Shown here: positions 11,576-24,014 of the stretch, in pieces
Layout: each line of letters opens with the position of its first letter
Numbering within the stretch: position 1 is the stretch's first letter
NCBI GenBank assembly: GCA_034509735.1
Contig: JACGWO010000012.1
Coordinates: 23,837,188 to 23,901,187 of the forward strand
Direction of reading: 5' to 3'
From: Sesamum alatum
Taxonomy: Eukaryota > Streptophyta > Magnoliopsida > Lamiales > Pedaliaceae
DNA: 64,000 nt
Position numbers and translations under genes: made by a program
Notes under the pieces: model-generated
The model's database searches: none
What the model saw: only the letters and a program-made list of their open reading frames with translations
Told to the model about the DNA's origin: nothing

Positions 11576-12107
11576 TGTTGGGTGGACACACCACCAGCGG
11601 ATCGAATGACATATAGCAAATTTTTAATTACAGGTGGGGAAAGGGTTACAAACAATCCACAAAATTATAGATTAATCAAAGGGATAAAGTACAGAAAAAC
11701 TAAGCCTATAAAACGAAAATACTGAATGTAGCCTCAGGGAGCCAGATCCGGTGAGGGGGGCTGCTCACAACCACAAGGCCGACACCCTTCGGCCGGTTGC
11801 ACCAGAGCGAAGTTCAGGGGAGAGCCAACAGGCTTCCTCTGAACCCTACTGCACAAGCACAAGTCCTCACAAAGGGGCTAACCACTCAGGACCACTCATA
11901 ACCACAAAGGTCACAAAGGCTTAAGGCTCACAAAAGTTGTATCACAGAGAAGATCGGAGAATGGAGAGAATCACAAAGATATTTAGTTATCTCCTGTAAA
12001 AGGTAAGGGTACCTTTTATAGGACATGAAGAAGGCTTTCTGAGAAGGCATGGTGGCGGTTGAGCCATTTTTCGATGCTATCGGAAAATGGCAAAGGGGTT
12101 GAAGCCA

Positions 12108-12153
<46 letters not shown>

Positions 12154-12366
12154 ACACAGAGGGATGAAGAGGTGAGAGTGAGAGGCACAACACCAGATTA
12201 GGGTTAGGATAGATATAAGTAGTGTGGGCTCTCGGGTCGGGGAAAGAGTGGGTCAGTTCCATAAGTGGGTCGTTCAATATGCAGCTTTGGGCCATCCAAA
12301 ACCGAAGGGTTGCTGGGCTGAATGAGCTTTGGACCTCCCAAGGATCATGGCCTACATTATTCAACA
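11576..12366 (-). mobile_element. Probable solo LTR (minus strand)
   Basis: The segment begins TGTTGGGTGG and ends ATTCAACA, giving the TG...CA termini of an LTR, and is flanked by ATCAT (11571-11575) and ACCAT (12367-12371), a 5-bp duplication with one mismatch. On the minus strand a TATA box CCTATAAAAGG (complement of about 12011-12021) sits mid-element, as expected at the U3/R boundary. A (GA)n run lies at about 12110-12143. It is higher in GC than its surroundings. No internal retrotransposon domain or second LTR is nearby, so recombination to a solo LTR is the simplest reading. Confidence 0.6.
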
Positions 12367-12857
12367 ACCATAAATTAGAGGTTTATTGCCAAATGAAAAC
12401 ATTATTTTAGCATATTCTTCCAACTGCATAATATTATTAAAATTCATATTTGATTGGTTAATTAAAAATAAATATGATGAACCCATTTAGAATCCCTTAG
12501 AAACCATATAGAACTAGTGATCTAGTAGGACTAAATAAAACACAACAATATACATTCAACTCATGATTATACTAACATCTTTCATCAGTTTCACTATATT
12601 ATTAAAAATGACTTTTGATTGAGTAATAAAAAATTAAACATGAATAATCCATACATAACCCATCATCTATTTAAATTTAGTTAAACAAAATCATATTACA
12701 TTCAAAATAAGAAATTTTAAACATAATCCAATCCAAAACTAAATGGACTGAGTTAGAACCATAAATTTTCACCCATATTGCGACCCCTAAGTGTGAGGGT
12801 AAAAGAATATGGTGGATTAAGAGACTAAAATTATGATATACTTTAGATACATAATAA

Positions 12858-13256
12858 GGATGAATTACAATGACCTCTCCTGAGGTTCTGTATAATTACG
12901 GATACCCCCTCATTGTTTCACAAATTACAAATATCCCCCTGAAGTTTGTGACCGTCTAACAAATAACGCATTTCCATCAATTTTTTGTGGGAATTGAATC
13001 ATTTTTTTAAAATTTTCTAATTTTTTTTTTTGACAAAAATGCGCAAGGAGCAATTTTTATACAGAGAAGCAATAATGTAATGACCTCGGCTGATTTTTCT
13101 ACAATTTAAAAAAAAATCAAGGGCAAAATGGACCACTTCAGGCCCTTGGTTAAAAATTACAAACCTCGAGGGAGGGGAGTATTTATAATTTTTAAAACAA
13201 TAAATGAGTATCTGTAATTATGTCAAATCTCAAAAAAAATTATTGTAATTCACCTC
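12858..13256. mobile_element. Foldback MITE of the GGGTGAATTAC family
   Basis: The left end GGATGAATTACAATGACC and the complement of the right end GAGGTGAATTACAATAA form inverted arms. Internal paired tracts (GGATACCCCCTCATTG and the reverse) match the elements at 31374-31810, 54075-54500 and 56762-57111. No target duplication was found here, so this copy is older or its ends are altered. Confidence 0.55.
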
Positions 13257-13385
13257 ATTAGCATTTTTTTGGTTTATTTAGTTATAAAGTTGATGGCCCT
13301 AAATTCTACAATAAATGGCAAGCCCAAACAGCCCACCAAACATGCTACGCTAATAGAAGATTCAGTCCTAGCTATCCATGTAATT

Positions 13386-13675
13386 TTTTATTGTGCTTTA
13401 AAGTGAAAACGATAAATTATTTTTTTTTTTTAATAAATTAATTACAATCATTCATGCCGAATATCTTTATCTAACAACGACAATTATAACAAGCATATAC
13501 TAGTCACCAATATCATGATGGATTATATTTAAAATTTCTTATTTTGAATGTAATATGATTTAATCAGCATCTACTATCAAAATAGAACAACATCCCACAC
13601 GTTGGTGGAAATTAAACCGATGATCTTAGAATCATAGGACTTCAACTTCAACAATTGAGCTAGACCTTATCCGCA
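13386..13675 (-). mobile_element. tRNA-derived SINE, degenerate copy
   Basis: Minus strand: a tRNA-like head (AGCTCAATTGTTGAAGTTG, then an altered B-box) at the 13675 side and an A-rich tail at the 13386 side. It is flanked by a 16-bp direct repeat AGCTATCCATGTAATT / AGCTATCCTTGTAATT (13370-13385 and 13676-13691), one mismatch, typical of LINE-mediated insertion. The middle has diverged from the other copies in this cluster. Confidence 0.7.
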
Positions 13676-13925
13676 AGCTATCCTTGTAATTAAAACTAAC
13701 CTTTGAATGGTAGTTCTGTAAAGTTTTGACCTAATCCCCTAACCCAAGGGGAGTGGAAGTAATTAATACCTAATCTTACAATTTTGTTAAACTTTCTGAT
13801 TATCTTGTCATGCCAACATCACCATATATTATTGCTAGTGCTGCAACTATTATTTGACTCGACTTGAACACTTTATTATTCGAAAATTTTGAAATTTTAT
13901 CAAAGTTCAGACTTTATACTTGAGT

Positions 13926-14188
13926 ATTTTTTTTTTAATTAGAAGCGATAAATTTTATTAATTGAAACTAAAGTGATTATATTCAGTCATGTCGGCTATC
14001 AATATCGAACAAAGACAATTACAAACAATCATATCAATAATATCACATAAATTAACACCTAGCTATTACAACAACAAATAATACTTATTATACAGTAGAA
14101 ATACTATCAAACCATGCAGATGTTCGAACTCATAACTTCTAAGATCATAGAGTCTCAACTTTGCCAACTAAGTTACACCTGATTGGCG
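13926..14188 (-). mobile_element. tRNA-derived SINE
   Basis: Same family as 16188-16466. Minus strand: A-box-like AACTTAGTTGGCAAAGTTG, B-box-like GAGTTCGAACATC, conserved body, and an A/T-rich tail near 13930. The 15-bp flanks ACTTTATACTTGAGT (13911-13925) and ACTCTATACTTGAGT (14189-14203) form a target-site duplication with one mismatch. Confidence 0.78.
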
Positions 14189-14374
14189 ACTCTATACTTG
14201 AGTTAAGCCTCGAATAATTTGTATTCTTTGTCCTAATCATTATTTTCTAATGGGATAGATGCCACTTTTCCCCCACCTTCAAACTTACCACATTATTGAT
14301 TCTTGTACACTTATGAGGAAGCAAATATTGAGAGGATTTTGAAAATAATAATAATTTGGTGTTTTATATCGTAT

Positions 14375-15430
14375 TATACTTATGCACTGAAACTGCAAGA
14401 ACATGGGAAATGCCGGATAATATAAATTAAACATCGATAAACAAAGAATACAGCTCGAAACTGAACGAACAAAAAAAAAATTTGTTTTCTTTTTTTGTTT
14501 TTAAATATTGTGTTAATTTCTCTTCCCATATTCAATAACATTTCCATGGGGTTTTTCTTTTTTCCTTGTTAATAGAAAGCGAAGAACTTTAATAATTGAG
14601 GTAATTAAGTGATTACAATCAGTTCTGTCGAATATCAATATCGAAGTGACACAATTACAATAATCATATCATGATCAACAATATCATATAAATTAAACCT
14701 AAATAACACCTTACTATTACAGTATATAACTTATATCTATTATACAATAACAACATTATCCCACGTAGGTGTTCGAACCCATGACCTCTAAAATCATGAG
14801 GCATCAGTTTCACCAACTGAGCTAGGCCTCATCTACTTAAACTAGAGTTAATATATATACTACAAACACAAGAACATGAAAAGTAAAAACAACTAAGTAG
14901 AAATTACACTTAAATTGTATACGAAACGTCGAATAATATAAATTTAATTAGACAACATAACAAAATACAGCTCAAAATTGACATAACAAGATAATTATCA
15001 AAATATTATAGCATTTCTTTTTCCATATTATGAAAGAACAAAGCGGAAACTACTCTTAAATCGTGTATGAAAGTGCACAATATGTATAAAAAAAACATGA
15101 ATACAACAAACAGTTCAAAGTTGACTAAATAAAAACTAATTTTGTCCAAAATATTTATCAACTTTTTCCCCCATATTCGGTGCTCTTTCCATAAAAGTTG
15201 TTCCAACTAGGGTTAACGAACACCACAAACGCAAAAATATGAAAAACACAAAGCAGAAAGTACACTTAAACTATGCATAAACTGCAGAATATAAAATTAA
15301 ACATGAGTACGAACACAGCCAGCTCTTGAAACTGAATGAACAAAAAATAATTTTCAAAAATAATATATTAGTTTCTTTTTCCCATATTCAGTAACCTTTG
15401 CATAAAAGCTGTTCCAACTAGGGTTATGGT
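14375..15430. repeat. Four-unit tandem repeat, ~180-210 bp per unit
   Basis: Direct repeats starting around 14375, 14860, 15040 and 15215. Each unit has an AAACTGCAGAATATAAA-like tract, then ACAGCTC, AAACTGAATGAACAAAA, TTTCTTTTTCCCATATTCA and, in the last two, GTTCCAACTAGGGTTA. The first unit is separated from the rest by the SINE at 14570-14832. No conserved open reading frame; a minisatellite-like array. Confidence 0.65.
14570..14832 (-). mobile_element. tRNA-derived SINE inside the tandem repeat
   Basis: The best-preserved tRNA-like head of the group. On the minus strand GAGGCCTAGCTCAGTTGG (A-box) is followed by GGTCATGGGTTCGAACACC (B-box), then a body ending in CTTCGCTTTCTATT. No clear target-site duplication was found, so the ends are estimated from the sister copies. 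Confidence 0.7.
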
Positions 15431-16143
15431 TACTATGTTAGGATTATTGAAATCCAAAAACTAGGTATGCAACACTAACACCCAATTATATATATATAAT
15501 AATAATAATAAAACTAAAAAATAATCCAAAGTTATCTCATTTCTTGGACTTAAGAATCTATCATGGGACCATCTAACCAAAATAGTCCAACCTTATAATT
15601 GCCCACATTAACACGTGGCACGAGCCCAGATGCCCCTTTCCCTCTTGAGCTAAGGACCTAAAATTATTAGGAGCATTGAGAGGAGACAAGAAGAATATTT
15701 AAATATGTTTTTGCTTAATATAATATTTAGACCAACTTTTATTACATAGTGATGTGTTCAAACTCAAGTGGATGGAGTGCAATGAAATGATGAGGGAAGA
15801 TAGATTTTGCTACCTAAATTTAGAAAGCAAAAGTCACAATATTTAAGATACAACTGTACTTTTTAATTTTGTAATTAATTATTAATTATGGCATAATGTC
15901 TGTCTGGCAAAGAGATTAGTATATATATACATATATATTTATATAATGGCTTTTAGGGCAACTCTTGAGGGTGGCAAAGCAGAAATCCAATTAAGATTTT
16001 GGTTAGAACAAGATTTTTGGGACCACTGCCCTAAATCCTTCTAGAAGGGATTATTAAGATATTTGTGTTTTTAGCCTACTATAATAGTAGTATAGAATTA
16101 TTGGCAGTTTGAGGGAGTGTTTGCAAAAGAATTTATTTTTGCA
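15431..16143. other. AT-rich intergenic stretch
   Basis: No gene or clear element. Scattered AT repeats (for example around 15489-15515) and nothing else supportable. Confidence 0.5.
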
Positions 16144-16766
16144 GTGGGGAAAAATTGTAATTTTAGTTGTGTAAAGTATGGGGTGGTTTTTTTTTTTTTT
16201 TTTAATTGAAAGCGATGAACTTTATTAATTGAAGTAAAGAAATTATAATCAGTCATGTCGAATACCATTACAGAAAAAAGGCAATTACAACAACCATATC
16301 CTGATTAGTAATATCACATAAATTAGATTTAAATAATACTTTACTATTACTGTATATAAATATTACCTACCATACAGTAGCAACATCATCCTATATTGGG
16401 ATTCGAACCCATGACCTCTAAGATCGTGGAGCCTCAACTTCGCCAGTTGAGGTATGCCTCATCAGCGTATGGGGTGGTAATTTTAGTGTTATACAAATTT
16501 GAATTGATAATTTTCTCTTGTAAATAAAAAAAAAAATCACATTGAGGACAACAATGATTGGATATGGCTAAAATTATTGAAAAGTGCACGTGACATACAT
16601 ATAACTAGTCTAATTAGATGCCTTTTTTTAGCCATTTTAGCAAATTTTGAACATTAATTTTGTCCTCAATGTGCGAAAAAATTAAAATTATAGGACAAAT
16701 GTGTCAAAATAAGTTCGTATAGAATTACAATTGCCACCTGCTTATACTTACGGATTAAAATTGCCA
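16144..16766. mobile_element. Foldback MITE hosting a SINE
   Basis: The left arm GGGGAAAAATTGTAATTTTAG and the right end near 16740-16766, whose complement reads TTAGGAAAATGGCAATTTTA, are inverted. Internal hairpin tracts around ACATTGAGGACAA and TTGTCCTCAATGTG also pair. A SINE (16188-16466) splits the left arm with a perfect 12-bp target duplication. Related to the element at 53178-53826. Confidence 0.55.
16188..16466 (-). mobile_element. tRNA-derived SINE, 12-bp TSD
   Basis: On the minus strand the head GATGAGGCATACCTCAACTG (degenerate A-box), CATGGGTTCGAATCC (B-box) and body match the SINE copies at 13926 and 14570; the tail is the T-run seen on the plus strand at 16188-16203. It is flanked by the perfect direct repeat GTATGGGGTGGT at 16176-16187 and 16467-16478, proving a discrete insertion. 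The B-box matches the tRNA promoter consensus, but no cloverleaf is evident, so this is not a tRNA gene. Confidence 0.82.
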
Positions 16767-19700
16767 TTTTCCTAAAAAAAAAGTTATTATAATAAAGAAA
16801 GTTGTAGGCTTAGATTTTTAATTGTTGTAAAGTTGGGAATGTTTGAAAAAAATAATAATAAACTCCAAGAATTGATAAAAAGAAACTTACAATTTTTAAC
16901 TTAAATGGACTTGATTTAAATGATTCGAAATCAGAAACTCGAAAATTAATGCAAGCACTCATTTTAGCTTATTTTCAGTAAAAGGACTAATAAATACTTA
17001 AAATAAATCTATAAAAACACCCCTTAAGACACATAATTGTGATGTATATATATCTTGACACGCTTAGACATTAGTGATTTAAAATCGGGACGATCAACGT
17101 CGAAAAATTAATATCTTAATCTAACTGCGTGATTTTATAAAAATAAGATAATACTAAATTGAAATTTTTAAATAATACTAAGAATATATGAAAAAATAAT
17201 GCATATATTCATTTATTTATTTCAATAATGAAAGAATTCAACTTTGTACTCTGCATGTAGTCATGGAAACATGCACATAATGGGGGTTGGGGAACAACAT
17301 ACTATTCATAATATAGCGACTTAAATGTTAATTTATTTAATTTTTATAATACCAAAAATACAACTGTGATCTCATCTTGAGAAGGACATGTGGACGGTGG
17401 ATCTTGTGATCGATGACGATTTAATTAGTTAATTAAGCAAATCATTTCTAATTGACTTATAAATTAATTAGGCCTGCATTTTGGCTTATCTTCTTCCTGA
17501 TATTTTTTTGTTTTGAGGGCTTGAAAAGCGACTGATACCAATATATGCGGGAAAAATAATTAAGAAATAATTATTAGGTCTTGGTGAATATGTATATAGA
17601 TATGGATTGAATACGAGAATGACGTGTATTTGAAAATATACGTTTTGATTAATGTGGACGATGCATGTTGGATAAAGTTACGTATTATTTTTAAATTATA
17701 TATATGTGATATTAGATACGGGCAGTTGCAGAATCTGATATGTTTAAAGTGTGACGAGATATTTTATAATAATTGTTTGCAGGTAACTTTAGCGTCAAAT
17801 CAAAGTTAGAAATTAAAATCTATTAATAGTTAGGGTCAGAAAATCAAAATCGAAGATTTTGATAATAAAAAAAAATGTAATTAATTCAGTGAATATTAAC
17901 TTATTTATAAATGACAAAAGATTGTCTAAATATCTATAGAAGAACATGTTGTATTTGTTGAAATGTTCATTAGGAATAATAAAATGCCCAAAATAAAAGA
18001 ACTTTTATATGTTTCTTAAAAATAAAAATAAACATATTCAACTTTTTTAACTATGTTTTTCAAACTTATTTGTGGAAATATTTTTTAGAAATTGATAATA
18101 GTTACGCACGTATACGTATATATTCTAATCATTGTATATCTATTTTTTTTTTTATCATTTTTAGGTCATATATCAATTAGAACATATTATTATCCTTCAA
18201 ATTTTAAAATGTCCGATATGACACTATAAATTAACCAAAAATAATTTTCAAAAATAATCAAAAACAAAAAATAAAAATAAAAATCAAGCACTGATACATA
18301 ATTTAATAATTTTCTTAATTGAAACATCTTTTCTCAAATTCTACAATATTATCTTTGACACCATGAAATGATTTTCATTTTATTCTTTGATTAATATTAC
18401 ATATAATCTACCTGATATGTAACAACATGATGCCACTATAAAAAATTTAAAAAAACAAATCGTTACCCTATAAATGACCACCACTGAACACGAGTAAATC
18501 ACTAACAATGCAAAATTTTAAATTTTTACTAAGATTAATCAATATTTATCATGATTTTAATTATATTAATATTTTGACCTCACTAATAGAAATAACAGCT
18601 AATTCTTGTTGCGGAACCATGGTTAATCTATATTCGTTACAATTTTTTCTTCTGATCATAATAATTAACTGTATCGAATAATCATATTTTTTGTAGCAAT
18701 CGTCCGAAATCAATATGCAGTCAATACCTAAACCTAATTACTTATAACTGCAAATGCAATCAAAATTGAAAATGAATAAATCGAAAAAATCCTCCCTAAC
18801 ACAATCAAACCTGACTCTGACATTTCCAAAATTGTTCATACTAAATACTTCCGTTTTAGGCTATACTTCTTTGTCACAACTCACAACATATTGCTTGTTT
18901 TTTATTTAAAGAGATTTTGTACTTATTAGGTATTTTTCACATTATGTCAAGTATAATTACCTCAAATAATATATATATATATATATAGCTCGTTTAATTT
19001 TTGCGCACTCCTACACTAGAAAAGATATAATTTTTTGCTATAGTAAATTACTATAGTAAAAAAATAAATCATGGTGAATACAAATTAATCACGATTTTAC
19101 AACGGTTATTAGTTGTTATTTCTGTAAGTTAGGCCAAAATATTAGCCATGACCAAAACCATGATAATTTTTTTTGTTATGACTAAAAATTCAAATATTGA
19201 TTAACCGTAACAAAAATTCAAGTTTTTGAATTGGTTTTGTTCAACCGTGATTAATAGTGTTGTTTGCCACGACTTTTAAGTCGTGGTCATTTATAGTAAT
19301 GTAGCGAAAAGTTAAATTTTTTGTAATGTCTAGAGTCTCAATATCTCTTGCACATTACTACATCAAAATATAAGTGAAATTGCTATACATATATTATTAA
19401 TTATTAATAGAGATAATTTAGATAAAATTCTGTTAATATTAACTTTTAAGAAACTATATAATAACAAATCAAAGTTATTTTCACTAAATACGTTTTTTTA
19501 GGATCAATTTTAAATTATTATTCAATGTTATATATCACTAATATTATTTTTTTAACGTTACCCAGTTCGACTGCATTATACACGAATCCTGAGCCTCAAA
19601 TATGATTTTAACCATTTTCTAGAGTTATTTATATTTTTTTCATGTATGGAGGGTATACCCCTATACTATAGATTATCCATTATCATAATTCTTAAATCAA

Positions 19701-20834
19701 TAATAAAAAAACTAAATTCATAATTATTTATTAAAAATAATTCATTCTTACCAACCCTCGTGGTTGTGTGAAGACAGTGCAAATGATTTTCCAATATGTG
19801 TTTAACGTTGTCGGCCCTTTGAAAGATGAGAAATGGTTGATGTTAAAGTCACAGGCCAATCAATCAGAGGCTGTCACTGTCACTGTTGGATCTGTTTTCT
19901 CCCACAAATCCAGTTGGCCGAGGGGACACGTGTCTGGCAAACTCCGTTGAGATGCTCATGTCAAAAGCCTGTAATAATTTGCAAGTACGTTTCGACTTCT
20001 CGTTGGATGATCGATGTTGTCATCATCTTTATGGCTCAAAAACACATACATAAAATTTGGTACGTGATTTCCAGTTTGTTTGTGGATTTGTTTCGGATAA
20101 TTGGAGGGTTTGAGAAAAAAATGAATTTGAGTTTTGAAAATTTTGAAGAGCGGATTAATGAATAGATATAATTAATGTTATGTATTATTCTTTTTAAAAG
20201 AGTTGATGAATTATTAAAGATTGAAGAGATTTTTTTTTTTTAAAAAAAAAGACAAACACTGTAAATATTGTTTTAACGATAATTAGAAGTGTTGAAAATA
20301 GATAAAAGTATATTTCGTATTGATTTTTGAGAAGATAAGCGTTACTTTGGAGTCTGATCATATTGTGATAGTGGGCGTTTTAGAATTTTATGTCTATAAA
20401 TGATATAGAAATAAGGAGCAAGTCGAGCTTTGATTTGATCTCAGGGTATTTATGAAATTGGGATTTTTGAGTTATTCTAAAATCAAGAAAGCACCCTAAT
20501 ATACTATAAATCAGGGGTTTGGGATAACTTGATCGGCCTGCGGAAGGTGGAGCGATAGATAGTGGTTCGAGAGGTTCAAATGATGGTGGTGGGGGTAGGG
20601 CCACGAACAACAAATGCTTGGGAGTTGAGGCAACGCGTGAGCACGAGGGTTAGGCATTAACATGAGATTGGTAAGCAATGGTCGATATTTTCTATTACAT
20701 TTAATATATATATATATATACGTCATGTTAAATGCAATAAAAAATACAATAAAAAAATAAAATAAATAAAAAGAGACCCTGGGTGAGGGGGTGGGGAAAG
20801 GAATGAGATAAAAGAAAATAAAGGACAATCACAT
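16767..20834. other. Long AT-rich intergenic region
   Basis: No coding region is supported. A weak CACTA-like element may lie at 19013-19302 (CACTAGAAAAG start; end TTTATAGTAATG only loosely matching). A stretch of higher GC at about 19750-20000 with a GACACGTGTC motif near 19925 has overlapping short frames but no recognisable domain. Simple repeats include (AT)n near 18969. Confidence 0.5.
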
Positions 20835-20952
20835 CAATATCATCATTGAGGCATATAAGTTAGTGAGGATAATATGAATTACAATATCAAATTTCACATC
20901 ATATCATTATTGAGGCATATAAGCAAGTGAGATAATATGAATTACAATAATG
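20835..20952. repeat. Two-copy tandem repeat, ~65 bp
   Basis: Two adjacent copies of a unit containing ATCATTGAGGCATATAAG and GATAATATGAATTACAAT, about 20835-20893 and 20897-20952. Non-coding. Confidence 0.6.
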
Positions 20953-21117
20953 ATGTCAAATACCAAAATAGTAACCAAAATGATAGCAAATGATAAAAAT
21001 TGATACACATGCCAATCATATCTTGAGGTATTTTGTTAACTATTTTCTGAAAATATGCGACAGGTCAACAAATATATATTCAAAACAACAAAAATATCGG
21101 CAATCAATCTTTATTAT

Positions 21118-21533
21118 TGATGTAGCAAGCGTCTCACATTGGTTGCAGATGAGGAGTTTGAGTGGCTTATAAGCCCTAATGCCTCCTCTCCCTAGCAAGG
21201 CGTCTTTTCAGGACAAAATCATGAGGCTCATACGTAGCCAAAAACGGATAACACCTCACGCAACGGGGCACCGATAAAGTCATGAGCCACATCATTTGGC
21301 GCCGTCTGTGGGAACGAGGTCATGTGCTCGTCACAAACCCCTCGTCTGGGGGGCTAATGATGTAGCAAGCGTCCCACATCGGTTGCAGACGAGGAGCTTC
21401 AGTAACTTATAAGCCCTAATGCCTCCTCTCTCTAGCAAAGCGCCTTTTCAGGACAAAATCGTGAGACTCATACGTAACCAAAGCGAACAATACCTCGCCA
21501 CACGGGTTACCGATTAAATTACGACCCACATCA
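21118..21533. mobile_element. Complete TRIM retrotransposon, 416 bp
   Basis: Two near-identical direct repeats, 21118-21294 (177 bp) and 21358-21533 (176 bp), each start TGATGTAGCAAGCG and end CCACATCA. The 63-bp internal part begins two bases after the first LTR with a primer-binding-site-like TGGCGCCGTCTGTGGGAAC (21297-21315) and ends with a purine-rich GGGGGGCTAA just before the second LTR. The 5-bp repeat ATTAT flanks the whole unit (21113-21117, 21534-21538). The CCCACATCGG-type motif in the LTR is common in plant TRIMs. There is no coding capacity, so mobilisation would need proteins from another LTR element. Confidence 0.85.
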
Positions 21534-21538
21534 ATTAT

Positions 21539-24005
21539 AATCTTTCCTTTTCTACAATATATAATTATAAATCAAAGTAGTCAACGAACACATATTATTC
21601 TTATTATACTCACAAATACACAACTTCACATTGTATTTTAATTTTCTCTTGTACCCAAGATCCAAACTATATAATAAAGCTAAAAAAAGATAAAAATTCT
21701 CATTCTTTATTTGATTCTGATTGATTTTTTCATAGACCCTCTCTTTGCATCCTTATTCCAATAGCATCCCAAAAAACATTGGAACAACATTGCATCCCTT
21801 TATCAACACAGATTCCAAAAGAGCCAATAGAAGTAAACAACTTTTACCATGTGCATCATCTTCTTCACCTCATTGGACCACATGTGTTCTTGCACTTGAC
21901 ATAGGATCATGTCTCTGACATTCTTCAAATCTTTGCTTTCACATGGAATTTCCCACACCCACATTGTCAGAAAATGGAATTCAATGCTCAAAATATTTGG
22001 TGGCTCATGTAATACTAGTCATAAAATATCAAACAATAATTTTAATGTTGTCACTCGAGAGGTATGTATTAAGTGATGATAGTTGTGGTTTTGTAATTTT
22101 TTTAATAATTTGTTATAGACAAGAACTTTGTGAAAATTGTCGTTGCTGATAATTAGTAACGCACGGTACAAGAAAATTGAATTTTTCTTATAATTGATAC
22201 ATATGATTCAAAGTGAAAAAACATGTTGAAATAGTAATTAATTATGGGTTTATAATGGCTATTGGGTACTGTTTCAACAGGCGAGGAAAAAATATTAGTT
22301 GTGGCCCAAAAATCATGACAAATTCTTGTCAAAGCTAAAACTTATGACAAAATTGTAGTTTTGTCATACTGATTTATCATAATTTCTATGCCGTCAATGT
22401 TTGTAATATAGGGTGCAATCCATTTTTCTTGTAGTGATATCTGTAGTAACAACTATATTTGTTAGGGGAAACTATAGTTACTTCCCGTGAGGCTTGACAT
22501 AATTACAAATACCCTCTTGTTGTTTGAAAAAATTACATGCCCACTCAAATAGAAAATAAGAATAAATTGCGGACAACCCCCCAATGTATGGGGTCAGTAT
22601 CACTTTTGCCCCCCAACCTTTTTTGTTTACACCTCTCCCCCCAACCTTTCAAAATTGTTGCACAACCCCTTTTTTTTCATTTTCAAGCGAGTAAATGGGT
22701 AAAATCCGGCGAAGTGAAATACACGCGTTGGGCATATTATGTTGAATTTTATTTTAAAGGAAAAAAAATTGAGAAAAATACAAAATTCTGAGCTCAAGTA
22801 AAGTAAATAACCCATTGGGCATATTAGTCTATTACAAAAATTAGAAAACTCTCAAATATATATGAAATTATAATTCTGAATTTAAAATGGTATTTTGGTC
22901 AGTTTATCATAAAAAATTGAATGAAAACTTAATAGAGGAATCAGAATGCATTCATTACTAGACGAACATCAAAATGAGGACATATATTTATAATTTCTCA
23001 AACAACGAAGAGGTGATTGTATATAATTTACTTTATTATTTATCTTATATCGTTGTTGTAAATATGTCACTAATTATTTAGAGTAACAAGTCGTGGACAA
23101 TCTTGTGTCACTAATTATATGAGCACCTTTGGCATCCACTAATTTGGGATTATTCCATGCATGCCCTTTTTGATGGGGAAGAGCAACGAAGTATATATAG
23201 CATTAATGGAGTGATGAGAGGTCTTCTTCGAGAATATATATATAATCAAAACAACAACAAGGGTTGGTCTGATTTTGGACAGCAATTGTGGTTTGTGTAT
23301 GTTGGGAGGTTATCATGTGGTCCGAATCACAATTGGAACATTAAAATTCTTTGTGGAGAGCTCTAAATGTTTTGTTTGAGGATGCCATCAATGTTAAATA
23401 ATTTCCACCATAAGTGAGTTTGACCCAACGGTCGTTGGAGTTCTCGAAATCACTATGACACTCATTTATCTTGACAAAGATATCTTGTCACCTATATATG
23501 TATAAAGTCGGAAAAATTATAATTTTAGTCTTATAATTTAGGGAGTGGTACTTTGGTTTTGTGTGAATCGGTTTTAGTAATTCAGGAATTTTGCTGATTT
23601 TAGTCATTTTTCGGTCAATTTGACCGAGAAAATTGTATGTGAGTACTTTCACATGACCCAATTAATTTTAATTTTACAAATTAATTCGTGCATGACCCAA
23701 AATACCTATTTTAAAATCAATTCGTTTTAAAATTAAAATTGCAATTTAATTGGGTCATGTGTAAATTAATGTAATTTTTGGCCAAATTAGCTGGAAAATG
23801 ACTGGATTTGTCAAAATTTTAAGTTACATTATGAAATTGTGAAAATCGATTAATGCATGACAAAAAATGTCATGCTCCTAAGTTTTGGTCAATCGTGATT
23901 GTTTTGATTGTTCAGATACAATAGGTTACGTGTTAGTTAAAATTTGAAGTTTGTACGTCCAATCATGTTTTTAATAATTAATTATTTCAACTTTAATTTA
24001 CAAAA
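21539..24005. other. Intergenic region with MITE remnants
   Basis: A CACTA-type remnant spans about 22162-22436 (left GGTACAAGAAAATTGAAT, right end TTTTTCTTGTAGTG). From 22465 there is an arm resembling the GGGTGAATTAC foldback family, with a CCCC-rich segment (22575-22680) and a possible partner near 23020. A further hairpin-like repeat with TTTTAGTC motifs occurs at about 23500-23880. A 69-codon frame at 23157-23366 has no recognisable domain. No gene is supported. Confidence 0.45.
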
Positions 24006-24014
24006 TTAATTAAA

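Noticed and set aside
14760..14832. tRNA gene suggested by A-box and B-box matches
   Set aside because: The same boxes recur in four dispersed copies with conserved non-tRNA bodies and target duplications, so these are SINEs; no proper cloverleaf was found.
21118..21533. Simple tandem repeat explanation
   Set aside because: The flanking 5-bp duplication, TG...CA ends, primer-binding site and polypurine tract fit a TRIM much better than a tandem array.
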